64,000 nucleotides of DNA from Molanna angustata (GCA_963576475.1 OY754969.1:26302958-26366957), one strand, 5' to 3'. Shown: positions 48,401-62,400, counted from the first letter of the stretch. Notes: generated by a model from the letters alone, not told the origin. A program made the numbers and translations.

Positions 48401-51400
48401 TATTTGAACCAATTTTAGGGGACAAAGCTGAATCATTACTCTTGAGTAAGTTTAATTTATTATTTTTAATTGTCAAATAGATAATTTCATAATTTTACTA
48501 TACCTACTAGCAGCAACGTACGAAGACATTTTCGACAGTTGGGCTGTCATGGAGTTTCGTAATTAGTAGGTAATGGGTATTTGTTTCTCCAAGCTTAGCT
48601 GTTAATAATAATGATTATTATATGTTGCCGCTAGTATAATTAACACAGCTACATTGTCACATATTAAATAGCATGCACAATTTAACTCAAGTTGCCACAT
48701 TCTGCGGACTTAAGATATTTATCATATCAGAGATCCAGACTAAAAATACAATTTATTTATTATTTACTTTTTGTACATAATATAAACAAATATAATGCAC
48801 ACTGGCGGGCTTATTGCCACCAGGCAATTTCTACCGACCAACCAGATTATACTGACAGAATTATATATGTACATCAACACAAAATGAAAGCTAAAAAAGA
48901 AAATATATATCATAGAAAAAAAAGAAGGATTGGGAAAGAACAAGAAGAGGAAATCGAGATCAGGTGTTTAGGGATAAATATTCCTTCTTTAGTAAATATT
49001 ACGTAGCAAAGGGAAGGAAGGAAAAGGAGAGGGATCAGGTATTTTCGGAGGTATATACCTGCTATAGTCTTTTCTTGACAATAGAAAGTGAGTTTGACGA
49101 AGTTATATCAGGACTCAAATTGTTCCAGAGTTCCTTCAAACAATTCCTTCGGCTTAGAAGTCTTATATCTAACTGAGCCACGAAGGCTGACAATATCTAG
49201 ACTAACTGAGCAATTAGTTGTTTATGTAGGTAGTATCTATAAAAACACATTTGTGTTGTATTATATATTAATAATAATAATGAACACTTCCTTGCACCCT
49301 GCGCAAGTGGTGAGTTTATTATTTATGGCAATTTCTTCCAAATAACCAGTGTTTCCAGCCTAGAGAAGCAATATTTGTGTGAGAAATAAATTTAAATAAA
49401 TCTCTCCTCTGCTGAGAATTGAACCTAGGACACCCGCACAAAAACCGAACAACTTACCAACTGTGCCACGACGGTCAAAGACATATATCTATTTATTTTG
49501 AATAATTGTGTACATAATCATTGATTTTTATTAATTAAAAAGGAGGAGATCATACCAGAACCAAGGCAATGGTGACTTCGAGAGTTGGTGCACTGGCTGC
49601 CTTCACACAAAAAAAAGAAACGTGTATGGGCTGTAAGACGGTGCTGCCCGGAGACTCAAAGAAAGCATTATGCGAACACTGCATGTGCAAGGAGCCACAG
49701 TTGTTTGGAAATGAGGTTCTGAAACTCCGAGGTTTGGAAGATAAGTTTTCCAAACTCTGGACAGAGTGTCAACGGTGTCAGGGTAGTTTACATGAAGAAG
49801 TTTTATGCACAAGGTAGGCAAATGTTATGTGTATAAACATTGGTGAATATTATCACAAACACAAATGAATTATATATTGTATTTAGTGATATTAATTATA
49901 TCACTAAACATAATGCAATTGTTGTGCCCACTTTGATGTATGCCAGTGAAACATGGACGTGGCAAAAGACGCATGAAAGTAGAATAAATGCTGTGGAAAT
50001 GAGATCACTAAAAAGAGTATGTAATAGAACGATATATGAGGACATAAGGAGTGAATGCAAGATGAAGAGTATTATTAGTAAAATGAAAGTGAATTCCTTG
50101 AGGTGGTTTGGACATATGGAAAGAGTGAATTATGAACGACTGACCAAAAAAATATACATGGGTGTAAGAGACAGAGTGAATAGCAGGGGCCGCCCCAGAA
50201 AGGGGGCATGACCATGTGAATGATATTTTGAAAGAAGGATATAAGAAGCTTGAACAATCAACGTGCATGTATGAGACGATGCATGGATGTTGTTAAGGAA
50301 GCTTAGGAATGTGTGCAAAAATAGAGGAGTATGGCGCTCAGTTCTCTCTGCTTACCCCGTAAGGGATATGGCGTGATGGTATGTATGTATATTACTATCA
50401 TTATTTTCGAGTGTCTCGTAAGTGTCGGGTAATTGAAAATACAACAGGCAACAATAACATCTCACCCAATGAGGTTCATCACCCATTCACCAGAGACGGT
50501 TTGGATATACATGTTTCCTTTTATTAGGTAAATGCACACCTGTTGCTGATTACCTTGCTTTGTGGATATATGATGATAGTAAGAATGAATGATAGTAATA
50601 ACTAGTTATATTCTTGTTTCTTTAATCAATTTTGAGTCCCGCTTTTCACTATCACAATTATTGATAATTATGTGTTACTTAGATATTTAGTTCGAGACGT
50701 AGCATTTTAATTGTTTTATCAGTTATTAGAATTGCTAATAAATTGGTAAATAAAATAAATACCAGCTGGTTAATTGGTTATTTCATTATTTATGTTACTA
50801 TAATCCAACTGTCGATTTGTTCAGGAGAACTTTGTTCTCTTAACATATCGACAATGTATCAAGCCAGGATACGCGAGAATTGTATGCAGAGGTCTACTTT
50901 TTTCACGGCTTTTCCAACTTTGAAGTCAAAAAACACCAACTTAGAAGCTTCGCAGCATATATGTTCCATACACGGATTTACTCAGAATTCGGAGTAGAAC
51001 ATTTCGTGTGTTTGTGTGTCCGTCCCCCCTTATAACTTTTGATCCGCTCAATTTACAGAGCCCAAAATTTCAGAATATATAAAAAGTTACAGGCCTACAA
51101 AACTTTTATACTCAGAATTTTGAATTTTTGTTTCAGTCAGGGGTTATCAACTTTTTAATTTTTATTTTATTTTTCCATATATCTCAGAAACCATAAAAGC
51201 TAGAACGCTGAAAATTGGTACAAACATAGAAAAATAAAAAATCTCAAATTAATTTTTTCAAAAAAATTCCAGGGTTTCTCAAACATTTTTTATTAAGAAA
51301 AATATTTTTTTTATGATAAATTTATGAGTTTAACTGCCTATATTTCCAAAACTTATACAATTATCGCAAAAAGCCGAAACACCCCAACTGGATAATTTAA

Positions 51401-53080
51401 TTTTCTATAAAAAAATATTAACATTGTAGTAGATCTCAATTTTTTTAAAAATTGAATTAAGTGACGACATCGCTTCATACATTTTGTATGGCAGTCGCCT
51501 ATATACAATATGTAAGAAGACTTAATAGTTTGATACTTCATCTCCAAACATACATACCATCATGATATTTTCATATTCTGGGTAGGAAAAAAGGAACTTC
51601 CTCCATACTATCCTATATTGACATACATACCTACATATGTTGTATAGAAAACAAAATATCTGAATATATTCAATAATTTGTATTTATGGGTTTATAGTTT
51701 GGTACATATTCTTCAACTATACAATACTATCGCTATCGACAGTTGGATCTCATGTGTTACATGCAACTAGTCCTATATTAAGTTTAGCTAAAACTAACCA
51801 CGACATTTATTGACTGTTAGGCGGTACGTTTCCATAAATCTTGCTGAAACTTTGTAAACACACTTTTTTTCTGGCGAAAAAAATGAAATATCAAGAATGA
51901 AAGCACAAAAAAAAAATATGATGACTAAAATGTGTTTTAAAAAAAAAATTTGAAACACCACGCTTATACAAGGTGGGCCAAAAGAAGTCATCCGATGTTG
52001 TTTGGCTCTCATTTTTTTTCTAAATGAAAAACTTCGATCTGTTTTTTGATTGTTTATTTGAACCTTTAGAATTATATTGGTCAAGTTGAGAAGATGATAT
52101 TGGCCAAATGGGCACCGTCACAATTGATTGCCATACGGGCTCGTTTTATGGCATTTTTCATCACTTCGGCGAGAACTTCGGGCGACAGATTCTCGCACTT
52201 GTGTCGAATGTTGTCCTTGAGGGCTTCCAGGATCTCGGGCTTGTTCACGTAAACATGGGACTTCAAAAAAACCCACAAAAAAGTCTGGAACGGTTAAATA
52301 GGGTGATCCCACGGGCCAGTGCAAATCGCCAAAACGAGATATGAGGCGACCCGGGAACCCCGCCTTCAGAATATCGGTTGAGGCTCGCGCAGTGTGTGCC
52401 ATTGCTCCGTCCTGTTGGAACCACATGTCCTCAAATTGCCCTGCCCTTGGTTGGAAGGGTTTGCGGATGAGTAGTGGACTGTATATTATGTGACAAAATG
52501 GAACAGGGAGGGAAGTTGCCAAGCAACCTACCTTGTGATCCCAAGACTCACTAGTGTTGGCCAACCGGTTGACTTCTTCACCATTACTTGACACTCGGGG
52601 TCAAAATATGTCACTTCTGGAGGATAAAATACCGTCGCTTGTCTCAATCGCAAGGACATCGATCAACTGAATATGGGATGGGATGTAGCGGGGAGGGAGG
52701 GGAATACGGAACCACTAATCTGAGTGTGGCGCTAACAGATTCGTTTCAGAGAGTATGAAAACGTCTGTAACCAATGGGCGATGTGGATGAAAGGATTTTA
52801 TATGAGCTGTGACGTAATGAGTCCCGTATAAATGCAAGCAACTTTTTTATATTTTTCATGTACTAAAATTTAGACGAATCAGAATAGGACATATTGTTCT
52901 ATGAATGTTAAAACCATGTATCTTATATCCTTAAATTTAATGTTGATTTATGTATTGACATATTTTTATGCTTTAATTTACAGTCGTGACTGTCCAATAT
53001 TTTACATGAGAAAAAAAGTTGGAATGGAACTGGACACACAAGAAAAACGTATGCAGAGATTTGGAAATCCTGTTTGGTGA
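36402..53080 (+). CDS. PolD1: DNA polymerase delta catalytic subunit, complete
   Basis: Replicative B-family polymerase with proofreading exonuclease, in the nucleus with PCNA. Eighteen exons join in phase: 36402-36451, 36592-36700, 37159-37302, 38087-38227, 39400-39656, 39797-40011, 40374-40528, 40683-40840, 41126-41362, 42122-42287, 43468-43676, 44644-44905, 46416-46692, 47538-47667, 47943-48192, 48316-48445, 49543-49813, 52984-53080. The product is 1085 aa (human 1107). A basic start ([13 protein letters not shown]) fits a nuclear signal. Exonuclease motifs: FDIECAG (D298, E300), NFDLPYL (D384), CLKDAYLP (D497). Polymerase motifs: DFASLYPS (D585), NSVYGFTG (N681), YGDTDSV (D738, D740). The C-terminal CysA motif uses C991, C994, C1007 and C1010. 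CysB uses C1039, C1042, C1052 and C1057 and binds an iron-sulphur cluster in this family. All catalytic residues are intact. Residue 701 is Gly where human has Gln, at the exon 12/13 join. Confidence 0.97.
37334..37445 (-). repeat. degraded SINE family A copy
   Basis: It reads AAGCATAAATGCTTGTACTG, then a decayed head with TGGAGTTCAAACTCTCC and CTGGGTTACTAAGC. It lies in PolD1 intron 3. A second, headless piece at 37868-38010 has the GAATATGTCCTCGT stem and ACATTCCCTAAATTCTTGC. Confidence 0.6.
37884..37920. repeat. perfect 15-bp hairpin within SINE A debris
   Basis: The stem TGAATATGTCCTCGT (37884-37898) pairs with 37906-37920 across a 7-nt loop. SINE A has a palindrome-prone tail (CTTGTTAAACAAG), so this is likely a sequence accident of that tail. 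Confidence 0.7.
38305..38522 (-). mobile_element. tRNA-derived SINE, family B
   Basis: On the minus strand the head has CCGCCGTGGAACAGTAGG and a B-box-like GGATTCAATCCCCAGC. The body has GAGAAATTAATTTAAATTC and ends near a TTATTATT tail. It lies in PolD1 intron 4, 200 bp from an inverted copy. Confidence 0.75.
38728..38945 (+). mobile_element. tRNA-derived SINE, family B
   Basis: The head is CCGCCGTGGCACGGTTGGTA (A-box region), followed by CCTGGGTTCAATTCCCAGC (B box). The body runs through TTGCTTCTCTGGGCAGGAAA and TGCGTAGGGTGCAAGG to an ATTATTATTATTA tail. It lies in PolD1 intron 4 in inverted order to the copy at 38305-38522. Confidence 0.8.
39046..39180 (-). repeat. SINE family C fragment without head
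   Basis: It shares TCAAATATTAATTTAACAC and CACCCAATAA with the copy at 31655-31840. The tRNA-like part is missing. It lies in PolD1 intron 4. Confidence 0.6.
40861..40947. repeat. 29-bp tandem repeat, three identical units
   Basis: The unit TAGTATTATACAAATTACAT plus ACTTTATCT starts at 40861, 40890 and 40919. It lies in PolD1 intron 8, directly after the exon 8 donor. Confidence 0.95.
41645..41839. repeat. 65-bp tandem repeat, three identical units
   Basis: The unit begins AACAGTGGTCTTCGATATAT and ends CATTCAATAATAA, with period 65. The copies look identical, so the expansion is recent or homogenised. It lies in PolD1 intron 9. Confidence 0.95.
42484..42775 (-). mobile_element. 5'-truncated LINE 3' end with 15-bp target duplication
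   Basis: The flanks AGTATATTTATGTTA at 42469-42483 and 42776-42790 are identical. The minus-strand frame has [13 protein letters not shown], then [20 protein letters not shown] and [15 protein letters not shown], the C-terminal tail of a LINE ORF2, followed by GGCGTGATGGTA. It is related to 792-975 and 49908-50390. It lies in PolD1 intron 10. Confidence 0.88.
42925..43162 (-). mobile_element. LINE 3' end fragment of another family
   Basis: The minus-strand frame has [13 protein letters not shown] and [10 protein letters not shown], the C-terminal tail pattern of RTE-like reverse transcriptases, and ends near a GAAGAAGG tail at 42925. It lies in PolD1 intron 10. Confidence 0.6.
43265..43338. 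repeat. 36-bp tandem duplication
   Basis: CATATACACACCGACACTCT ... CTCGCTCTCA occurs twice, starting at 43265 and 43301 with one C/T difference. It lies in PolD1 intron 10. Confidence 0.85.
43941..44020 (-). repeat. short interspersed repeat, family E
   Basis: It is the reverse complement of the 23713-23793 and 54151-54221 copies (TTTGTGTACCAATCCCTTGG). It lies in PolD1 intron 11. Confidence 0.6.
44301..44488. mobile_element. Harbinger-type MITE, 188 bp
   Basis: The inverted ends GGCTTGGTTCAGA and, on the complement, TGCCTAGTTCAGA are followed by a second inverted block AATCCGCACGGAT / ATCCGCGCGGATT. TTA lies on both sides (44298-44300 and 44489-44491). TWA targets suggest PIF/Harbinger. 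It lies in PolD1 intron 11. Confidence 0.6.
45287..45500 (-). mobile_element. SINE family C head, tandemly duplicated
   Basis: On the minus strand it has a tRNA-like head with TGACTCAGTTGGTATGATAT and CTGGGTTCGATTCCCAGTGG. The segment GGACCCTTGGCTCAGTAG ... CACGAAAGCCGATTATT is present twice in direct order (about 45330-45385 and 45420-45475). It lies in PolD1 intron 12. Confidence 0.65.
45605..45862 (-). mobile_element. LINE ORF2 C-terminal fragment
   Basis: The minus-strand frame reads [16 protein letters not shown], then [20 protein letters not shown] and [10 protein letters not shown]. This is the well-known post-RT block (SWxDRxTNxEVL...NWIGHxLRHExLL). It lies in PolD1 intron 12. Confidence 0.75.
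47134..47253. mobile_element. 120-bp MITE
   Basis: The inverted ends are GCTGTGTTCAGAT and ATCTGAACACAGC, with partly inverted inner sequence. No clear target duplication was seen. The GTTCAGA motif recalls the elements at 20792 and 44301. It lies in PolD1 intron 13. Confidence 0.55.
47317..47455 (+). repeat. degraded SINE family A copy
   Basis: It reads GTCAGTGGTCGAATG, CTGGATTAGTCATTGAATGG and GCTAATTTGAATCCTG, then the family A body. It lies in PolD1 intron 13. Confidence 0.55.
48622..48752 (-). repeat. SINE family C fragment
   Basis: It shares AAGTTGCCACATTCTG and GAGATCCAGACT with the copy at 31655-31840. It lies in PolD1 intron 16. A tiny head-like piece follows at 49141-49192. Confidence 0.5.
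49262..49478 (-). mobile_element. tRNA-derived SINE, family B
   Basis: On the minus strand it has GACCGTCGTGGCACAGTTGG and TTCAATTCTCAGCAGAGG. The body is shared with 38305-38522 and 38728-38945, and the tail is TTATTATTATTA. It ends 64 bp before PolD1 exon 17. Confidence 0.75.
49908..50390 (+). mobile_element. LINE ORF2 C-terminal and 3' end fragment
   Basis: The frame reads [35 protein letters not shown] and then SRGRPRKGA, with later frameshifts. It ends AAGGGATATGGCGTGATGGT and a TATG tail. It is the longest copy of the family at 792-975 and 42484-42775. It lies in PolD1 intron 17. Confidence 0.8.
50395..50605 (+). repeat. repeat family D copy, partial
   Basis: It shares TTTTCGAGTGTC, AATACAACAGGCAACAATAA and GATGGTAT-type tail sequence with 21310-21605. 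It lies directly after a LINE end. It lies in PolD1 intron 17. Confidence 0.55.
50803..51771 (+). mobile_element. Helitron-like non-autonomous element, copy 5
   Basis: It begins TCCAACTGTCGATTTGTTCA after a host A (50803) and ends CATGCAACTAG before a host T (51771). It has a 5' hairpin, the inverted ATCGACAGTTGGA near the 3' end and the CATGT-GTT-ACATG palindrome. Its TG microsatellite is short (51005-51020). Like copy 2 it has the variant with TTTTTTCACGGCTTTTCC in the 5' part. It lies in PolD1 intron 17. Confidence 0.7.
51966..52444 (-). pseudogene. Tc1/mariner-superfamily transposase relic (DD41D spacing)
   Basis: The minus-strand frames hold [18 protein letters not shown] (second catalytic Asp), [15 protein letters not shown], then [10 protein letters not shown] (third Asp, 41 residues later). 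A frameshift leads to [20 protein letters not shown] and a C-terminal tail ending at 52081. The first catalytic Asp and the N-terminus are gone. The element's 3' terminus is likely ACAAGGTGGGCCAAAAGAAG at about 51970. It lies antisense in PolD1 intron 17. The stretch 52445-52850 upstream is GC-richer and unrecognised; it may be the rest of the same decayed element. Confidence 0.75.
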
Positions 53081-53308
53081 ATTATAAAATACCTAATTTA
53101 TTAAATAATTTCTGAACTAATGAATCATAATATACGACTTTATTACATATGGGACAATGAGTTCTTATAAATGTGCAGTATTATTTTGGTGTATTTTTAA
53201 AGCGAGTTCTTTTTTATAATGATAGACCCTGAGGACATCTAATATGAAATAGTAATTTTTGATGTTATATTTTGCTTTTTTTTTTGATAAAAATTCCGTT
53301 TACTTTGT

Positions 53309-53381
53309 AATAAATAAATTATACATTTAATTGTTGTTTTATTTATGTACATATTTGATGAACATTTTTATATAAAATAAA
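53309..53381 (+). terminator. candidate PolD1 polyadenylation signals
   Basis: AATAAA occurs at 53309-53314, 53313-53318 and 53376-53381, 229 to 296 bp after the stop codon. In AT-rich DNA these are only candidates. Confidence 0.4.
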
Positions 53382-55569
53382 ACTGTGCACAATCCAATAC
53401 GTAAATGAAAAAGGAACAAAGTATAATGATTTTACTTATACTTCATATTTTGCAGTCTGTAAAAGACTACACACACATGCACACATCGTTAGTAGCTGCA
53501 TTTTATTTTTTAACATAATATTTTCAAGAAGATTTATATTTGAAATTTGTGACTAAATTAACACATTGAGTTACAGGCGGCCCTTAAAAAAAAGGATATT
53601 TCAGCAACTGAAAATATTCTCAAACAGAATGCAGCTTGTGAGAATAATCCATTTAAATCATTACTTAAGATTAATACATTAAGCAATTTAATAATATGTG
53701 TTTATAAATATTGTGAGTTTATATTTGTATTATCAACATTAAATAAAATAAATTAGGATTTTACTAGTTAAATATATTATTTACACATAAGATACATTAA
53801 CATTGTATGTGGAGTTGAAGCTTGCTGCAGATGTTTCAAAAGCTGCTTGTAAATTTATCTTGAAAGTTTTGGTGATGTTAAAAATTATTTGCAGAGTGGA
53901 ATGTATGTATAATAATTTAGAGTTGTAAATGCTTAGTGCAATATTTTAATTTTAGATATTATTTAATTTATTCTTTGTTGCAATATTCATATGTATATAA
54001 ACTAAATAAAAAGGTTTATTTTCCTTTATTCCTCCAAGGTTTATTTATTAAGACTATTGTTAAATATTAAGCAAATATATAATTATCTAATTAATACAAT
54101 GCGCATTGGACCAATTGAAGATTTTAAAATTGTAAATAGCTTAGAATAAGAAATATACAGAGCTGACATAAGCTACGACTTTAGGCCAGGGGATTGGTAC
54201 ACATAGTGAGGTGGGTATCCCAATCACATTCAATGTTTAAATACAAATTGGATATTAATGACACATTTATATAGCAGCAAAATTATTTGCTTTTCGAAAT
54301 TTAAATCCCTTTGTCAACAACATGTACTTGATGATATTAGTGTTAATAGCTTCAATTTTAATTCCAAACCATTCCGATTTTTGGTCTGTGGTAAATTAGT
54401 ATTTTTTTGTATATATTATATAATATTTGTACCGTTGCATGCAAGACTCATTCTAACCAATATAAAAAAAATCGAATAAACAATACATTGTTTTGAAACC
54501 TTTTTCAGCTCAATGGTAACTGTGGTATAATTATAATGATTTAGGTTCAATTCCTGTTGGCCGTTAAATAATAAGTACGTTAACTTTACTATATAGTATA
54601 AAATATATATCCTAGTAGCAGAAATTAGGAAGTCTATGAATATCTAAAAAAAGTTTGCACATAGTGAGAATGTTAATTACAAAAAAACACTACAAATTTA
54701 TTTATCATTTTAGACATAGTACGCATGGCTATAGTGAACTTGTTACAAAAGAAATTGAGAAATGTCACAGAGCACCATCAATAATCACAAACAAGACAAA
54801 TAGCTAAAACTTAAGTTCCCAATAAAGCAACATAGAAGTAAATAAACAATACTGTTTTATTTTAAAAAATAATTATCTAACCAAATCAAGCTTGGTAAAA
54901 AGGGAATTGTCCATCATTTTTCATAAAAATGTTAGAAGTTGATATAAAAAAAAAATAGGTTTTGACACGCAATAATTGGAATTGATATTTTTTGACGAAT
55001 GTATTTTTAAATTAAAATAATATTTACAATTTAGAGTGGAACTTTCATTCCGTTATTATAAATGCAGTCAAGAAATAAATAAAATTATTTATATGTATAC
55101 ATATATATTTTTTACATACTAGTTATGTAATTGTTAAGCATCAAAATTAAAACATAAATTATTTCACATTTGCTACCAATGAATTATCAAAAGGAATATT
55201 TAATTTATGCATAAGGAATATATAACATGTTGAAATTTTGATAGATACCAAGGGTCAAATAAGAATTTTCTTTCACTATTTGCAATGAATCATGAACATT
55301 GTCAAACACAACACTGTACTTTGTATGACTGATTTTTAAGGGAGAAAAAATCTAAAATTATTTTATACTTTCTTAAAAAATACAGACAATATTATTTTTA
55401 CAGAAATATTATATTTTTTATACATTTTGGAAAAAAAACACTAATTGTTAGTAGGAATTGTCTTGATTCAATTGATACTGAAAAGTCAATTATGGTAAAA
55501 ATTAATATATACGAGGTACAACGTTGTGAACGATGATGCGTTAAATAATATGAATTTTCTAACAAATTG
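53382..55569. other. intergenic AT-rich stretch between PolD1 and ARL1
   Basis: No conserved gene was recognised. It contains a copy of family E at 54151-54221. Confidence 0.4.
54151..54221 (+). repeat. short interspersed repeat, family E
   Basis: It shares TACGACTTTAGGCCAG and GGATTGGTACACA with 23713-23793 and 43941-44020. Confidence 0.6.
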
Positions 55570-55767
55570 TCAATAAAAGAAGTGCTGCAAATACCATTCT
55601 AAACACTGTTCGCTTTCTGAAAGCCTTTTTTTCATCGTATGAGATTTAACTTTGTTGTAGAAAGTTTTTCTACAACAACGAACAACAAACGTCAAAAAAC
55701 CCAAACAAAAAAATAGCGCTGCAAAAACGAACAGCGTATAAAATTTGACTCCGGCACCAGGAGTCAT
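55570..55767 (-). CDS. possible small single-pass membrane protein, 65 aa
   Basis: I do not recognise this protein. The frame begins ATG after ATTACAAGAT-like context (purine at -3) and encodes a short polar start. One strong hydrophobic segment follows (residues about 9-29, FYTLFVFAALFFCLGFLTFV), then CCRK and a basic, polar tail ending in aromatic residues. The layout is that of a small membrane peptide. Its local base composition is less AT-rich than its flanks, which supports coding. It lies between the 3' ends of PolD1 and ARL1, on the ARL1 strand about 820 bp downstream. It may also be a final exon of a larger gene, or chance. Confidence 0.35.
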   Translation of the reverse strand: MTPGAGVKFYTLFVFAALFFCLGFLTFVVRCCRKTFYNKVKSHTMKKRLSESEQCLEWYLQHFFY

Positions 55768-56242
55768 ATCTTGTATTCATTAAATAGATTTCAATTATTG
55801 ATCTTCAGAATTTTAAACACAAACAAAAATGCATTTTGTATATAATATTACTTTACTGAAAGTTAAAACTTATACAGTATGCGTTGAAACTATTAAATTA
55901 TAATCTTATAAAATAATTTTAACACATAATGAATGAATCATTTGAAGTTTGGCAAGCACAAATAATTCCCGAAAAATATTTAAATGACTATTGAACTAAA
56001 TACCATTATGGAATTAAGTGTTTAAAAATGTATTCTATATAATTTTCATCCGAAGTTGTTTTTTTCTTTCTTATTACATTCGTTACAGTATGTTTAGTAT
56101 GAAATTGAAAAATACAGTCTTTTACTGGATGAATTATTTTCTTAAACTAAGAATTATAAAAATGGTATTATGATGAATCCTCTATATTATTGAATACATC
56201 AAATTATTACATAGTTAAAAGATGTGTATTTATAAATGTGGA

Positions 56243-56248
56243 TTTATT
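56243..56248 (-). terminator. candidate ARL1 polyadenylation signal
   Basis: AATAAA on the minus strand, 343 bp after the ARL1 stop codon. It is a candidate only. Confidence 0.3.
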
Positions 56249-56590
56249 TTGTTTCAATAATGTACTCAAAAATGGCACAAAATGATTTAAAAGCCTATCA
56301 ATAATTTTGCAAAAAGAAACTGCACTGGTTTATGGTTTCATAAGATTCAAAATACTAGTTACGTCAGAAGTTTTTTTTTTTATTAAAGTTCTACAAAGCA
56401 TGTTTCATTATAAAAATTATTTAGTCTCAATCATTTTGTTTTCAAGTACATCAAAATGAATAATATTATACATTGTCGGAAAGTATAATTTCATTGGTAA
56501 AGATTATAAATAATATAAAAACTACTTAACAAAAGACATTGTAAAAGTAATTATAATTTAAAGATTTGTATATTAAACTTAGGTTGATTG

Positions 56591-60000
<3,410 letters not shown>

Positions 60001-60661
60001 TATATTTGTTTAAAATATTTTCATATATTCGATATAATGACTATACAATACTCAAAAACAGAAAGCACAAAAGTGCATATAAATCGGCCCGTAAAAGCCG
60101 TAAAGCTAGTCAAAGTTTAGAATGCAACTTTAATTTTCAAATACTGAAAGCGTTTTGACACATAAATACGACATGTCACATTCTAAGCGAAGTATTACTT
60201 GACGTGTAAGCAGGTTAGGAAACATTCAAAACTATATTTTATCTATGGATTTTTTGTTTCTTCTATAATTTAAATTATTTAATCTTCAAACATAATTGTA
60301 TTTGTCTTATACAAAAATTCTGTAAAGTACTTAGATAAGGCAGAATTTTTGACTCAAGAATGGGTTTGGGGTCCTTAGATAGTAAACTTAGCAAAAGTAC
60401 CCAACCCTGAGAGGAGAACTGGGGGGGGGGGGGATCAGAAAGTGGAAGGTACTGGAGAAAATATACTTTAATACATTCAATCTATTTGAAACCTAAGAAA
60501 ATTATAATATCTTCAACCGTTCCGAGTTATGTGAGTGAGTGTGCAGCTTCCCTCTAGATTTGGTGTATTTCTGTTTTATTATGCCGCAGTGTATAGGGGA
60601 ATAATTTTCAATATGGCTGACGTTTAAACCGAATGATTTTGCATCTGTTCTGTAATTTTTA
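60001..60661. other. 5' flank of ARL1
   Basis: It should hold the ARL1 5' UTR and promoter. A 13-base G run at 60421 is conspicuous. No core element is certain. Confidence 0.35.
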
Positions 60662-61060
60662 GTGAGTTTGATGAGCCCTCTCTCCGACTACGAGGAAACA
60701 CCAAAGGACCAAAGCCAATGTGGGAAGAAACGATGGATCGGGGGAAAAGGGGGATCGTGGTCCAATCTGCAAGCCGCCGCGTTCCCTGCTGCGGTGGCCC
60801 AACACTGCTCCCTGTTTGACGCCTCTGCCCTGTTGATGTTCTCACCTTGGTTCCGTAACACCGGCAGCGTCCATGCGTGTGATGTGTTCTATTACACAGA
60901 CCTCCTGCGTCGTCGAAAATATGGCCGCCATCCGGAGCACATGTCGACCGATGACGGCGTCAAAATAAACCGTCCGTCTCCTACCAGAATTGAAGGAGAC
61001 GAATGCAGAGAGAGAGCGCGTCATCTGCAAATCTCATTACTTGTATGCAAACGGCGCTAG
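60662..61060 (+). other. GC-rich segment with an open frame of unknown nature
   Basis: The plus strand is open for 132 codons from an ATG (start MSLMSPLSDYEETPK, end LLVCKRR), and the minus strand is also open at 60842-61030. The sequence is far richer in G, C and CpG than anything nearby, with edges near 60660 and 61070. I recognise no domain in either frame. It could be an exon of an unidentified gene, a decayed transposable element or a transferred fragment. The open frames could result from GC content alone. Confidence 0.25.
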
Positions 61061-61732
61061 TAGCTTTCCAGGAATGTTGCCGCGGAAAAAAAATCCTTGT
61101 TTTTCTGCAAAAAAAATTTCGGGCACAATAAGTTAGGTAGTTTACTTTTTTATTTATTGTTGTGTAGCTTTTAAAATCTCAGTATGTACGAATATAATCG
61201 TTTTACCCTTTATTGTGGTATTATTTTGTCTAATGTAAATACATTGTAATGTATTTCAAAAACATTTTCATGGTTATCTTCATTTATTACGCCATTGTGC
61301 ACATTTTATAATTTTATTTTGATATGTTAACTATGCATTTATTTTCAATAATACGAAATACGATCGCCATACGGGGACTAAAATTTGTCGTTCAAGTTTT
61401 CACTTATAATCATTTTCATCAATTTGAATTGTTTTAGAAGATTTATGTTTTAGTGGTCTAGTTTTATTGTATAGGTACGATGGTACGAACTATTTAAAGC
61501 GATCATTCGCCAATAATGATAGCTCTCAAACTCTATAAAAATAATGCGTCAGCCATTTACTCCTATCTTTCGGCTTGCATAAAAGGAAAACGAACTAATC
61601 GAGAGGCCCTTATCCATCTTCAGTACTAAAATCTCCAAACCACCCAGTCAAGTAACGTCAGATGAAGGAGCAAGGAGTCCTAGACTCGGTACTCTGATGT
61701 ACAGTAATGACCAATGACCAATGACGAGAGGC
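61061..61732. other. AT-rich stretch, nothing recognised
   Basis: No supported gene or element boundary. Confidence 0.4.
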
Positions 61733-61925
61733 CCTTGGTCTATGTGTCCCCTCCCCATTTATAACTTTTGATCTGCTTGATGTACCTAGGTATGGTATTT
61801 AGGCCCACAAAACTTCCGTAGGTAGGTACTCAGAATTTAGAATGTTTGTTCCAGTCAGGGGTTATCAATGTATGAAGATTAAGAATTTTCTAACCATAAG
61901 AGTCCCCTAGATATTGTGTATAGTA
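61733..61925 (+). repeat. degenerate Helitron-like core fragment, copy 6
   Basis: It keeps CCATTTATAACTTTTGATCTGC, GGCCCACAAAACTTC and CCAGTCAGGGGTTATCAA from the core of copies 1 to 5, but has no termini and no microsatellite. Confidence 0.6.
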
Positions 61926-62400
61926 AAAAAATAAATAACGGTAATAATTAGTAATTATTAATAATTATTAATTAGGTACCTACATTATTTTTACTGCCAA
62001 AATTCAGCGATGCACAATAAGTTGTAGAAATTCAGGAGTATATTATTAAGTTTTTAACAAACAGGCGTTTTTCTAACACCGCTATATGAAAATACTTTTA
62101 ACCATGGGGGTATACTTTTAACACACCCAACTCTATTTTGTAAAATCAATTACTGCTGCATCTTGTTAGTAACTTGGGGCTTCAAATGATTGAAACAGAG
62201 ATGTCTCATAACTCTTGTTTTTATTAAAAGGAGAAACTTTATCTCCGCAATATTTTTAGAGATAGGTATACTTTCCGAGTCATACCTTCTTCTCTTGACA
62301 CCAAGAAACACAGCAGGAACAAATTTATTACAAAAATAAAATAAAAAATCTACATAAAGTTAAAGCATTTTCTTTTATGTAGTAGGTACATTATATTTTT

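Noticed and set aside
60842..61030. Minus-strand frame within the GC-rich island
   Set aside because: High GC lowers stop frequency on both strands; neither frame has a recognised domain, and only the longer one is reported, with low confidence.
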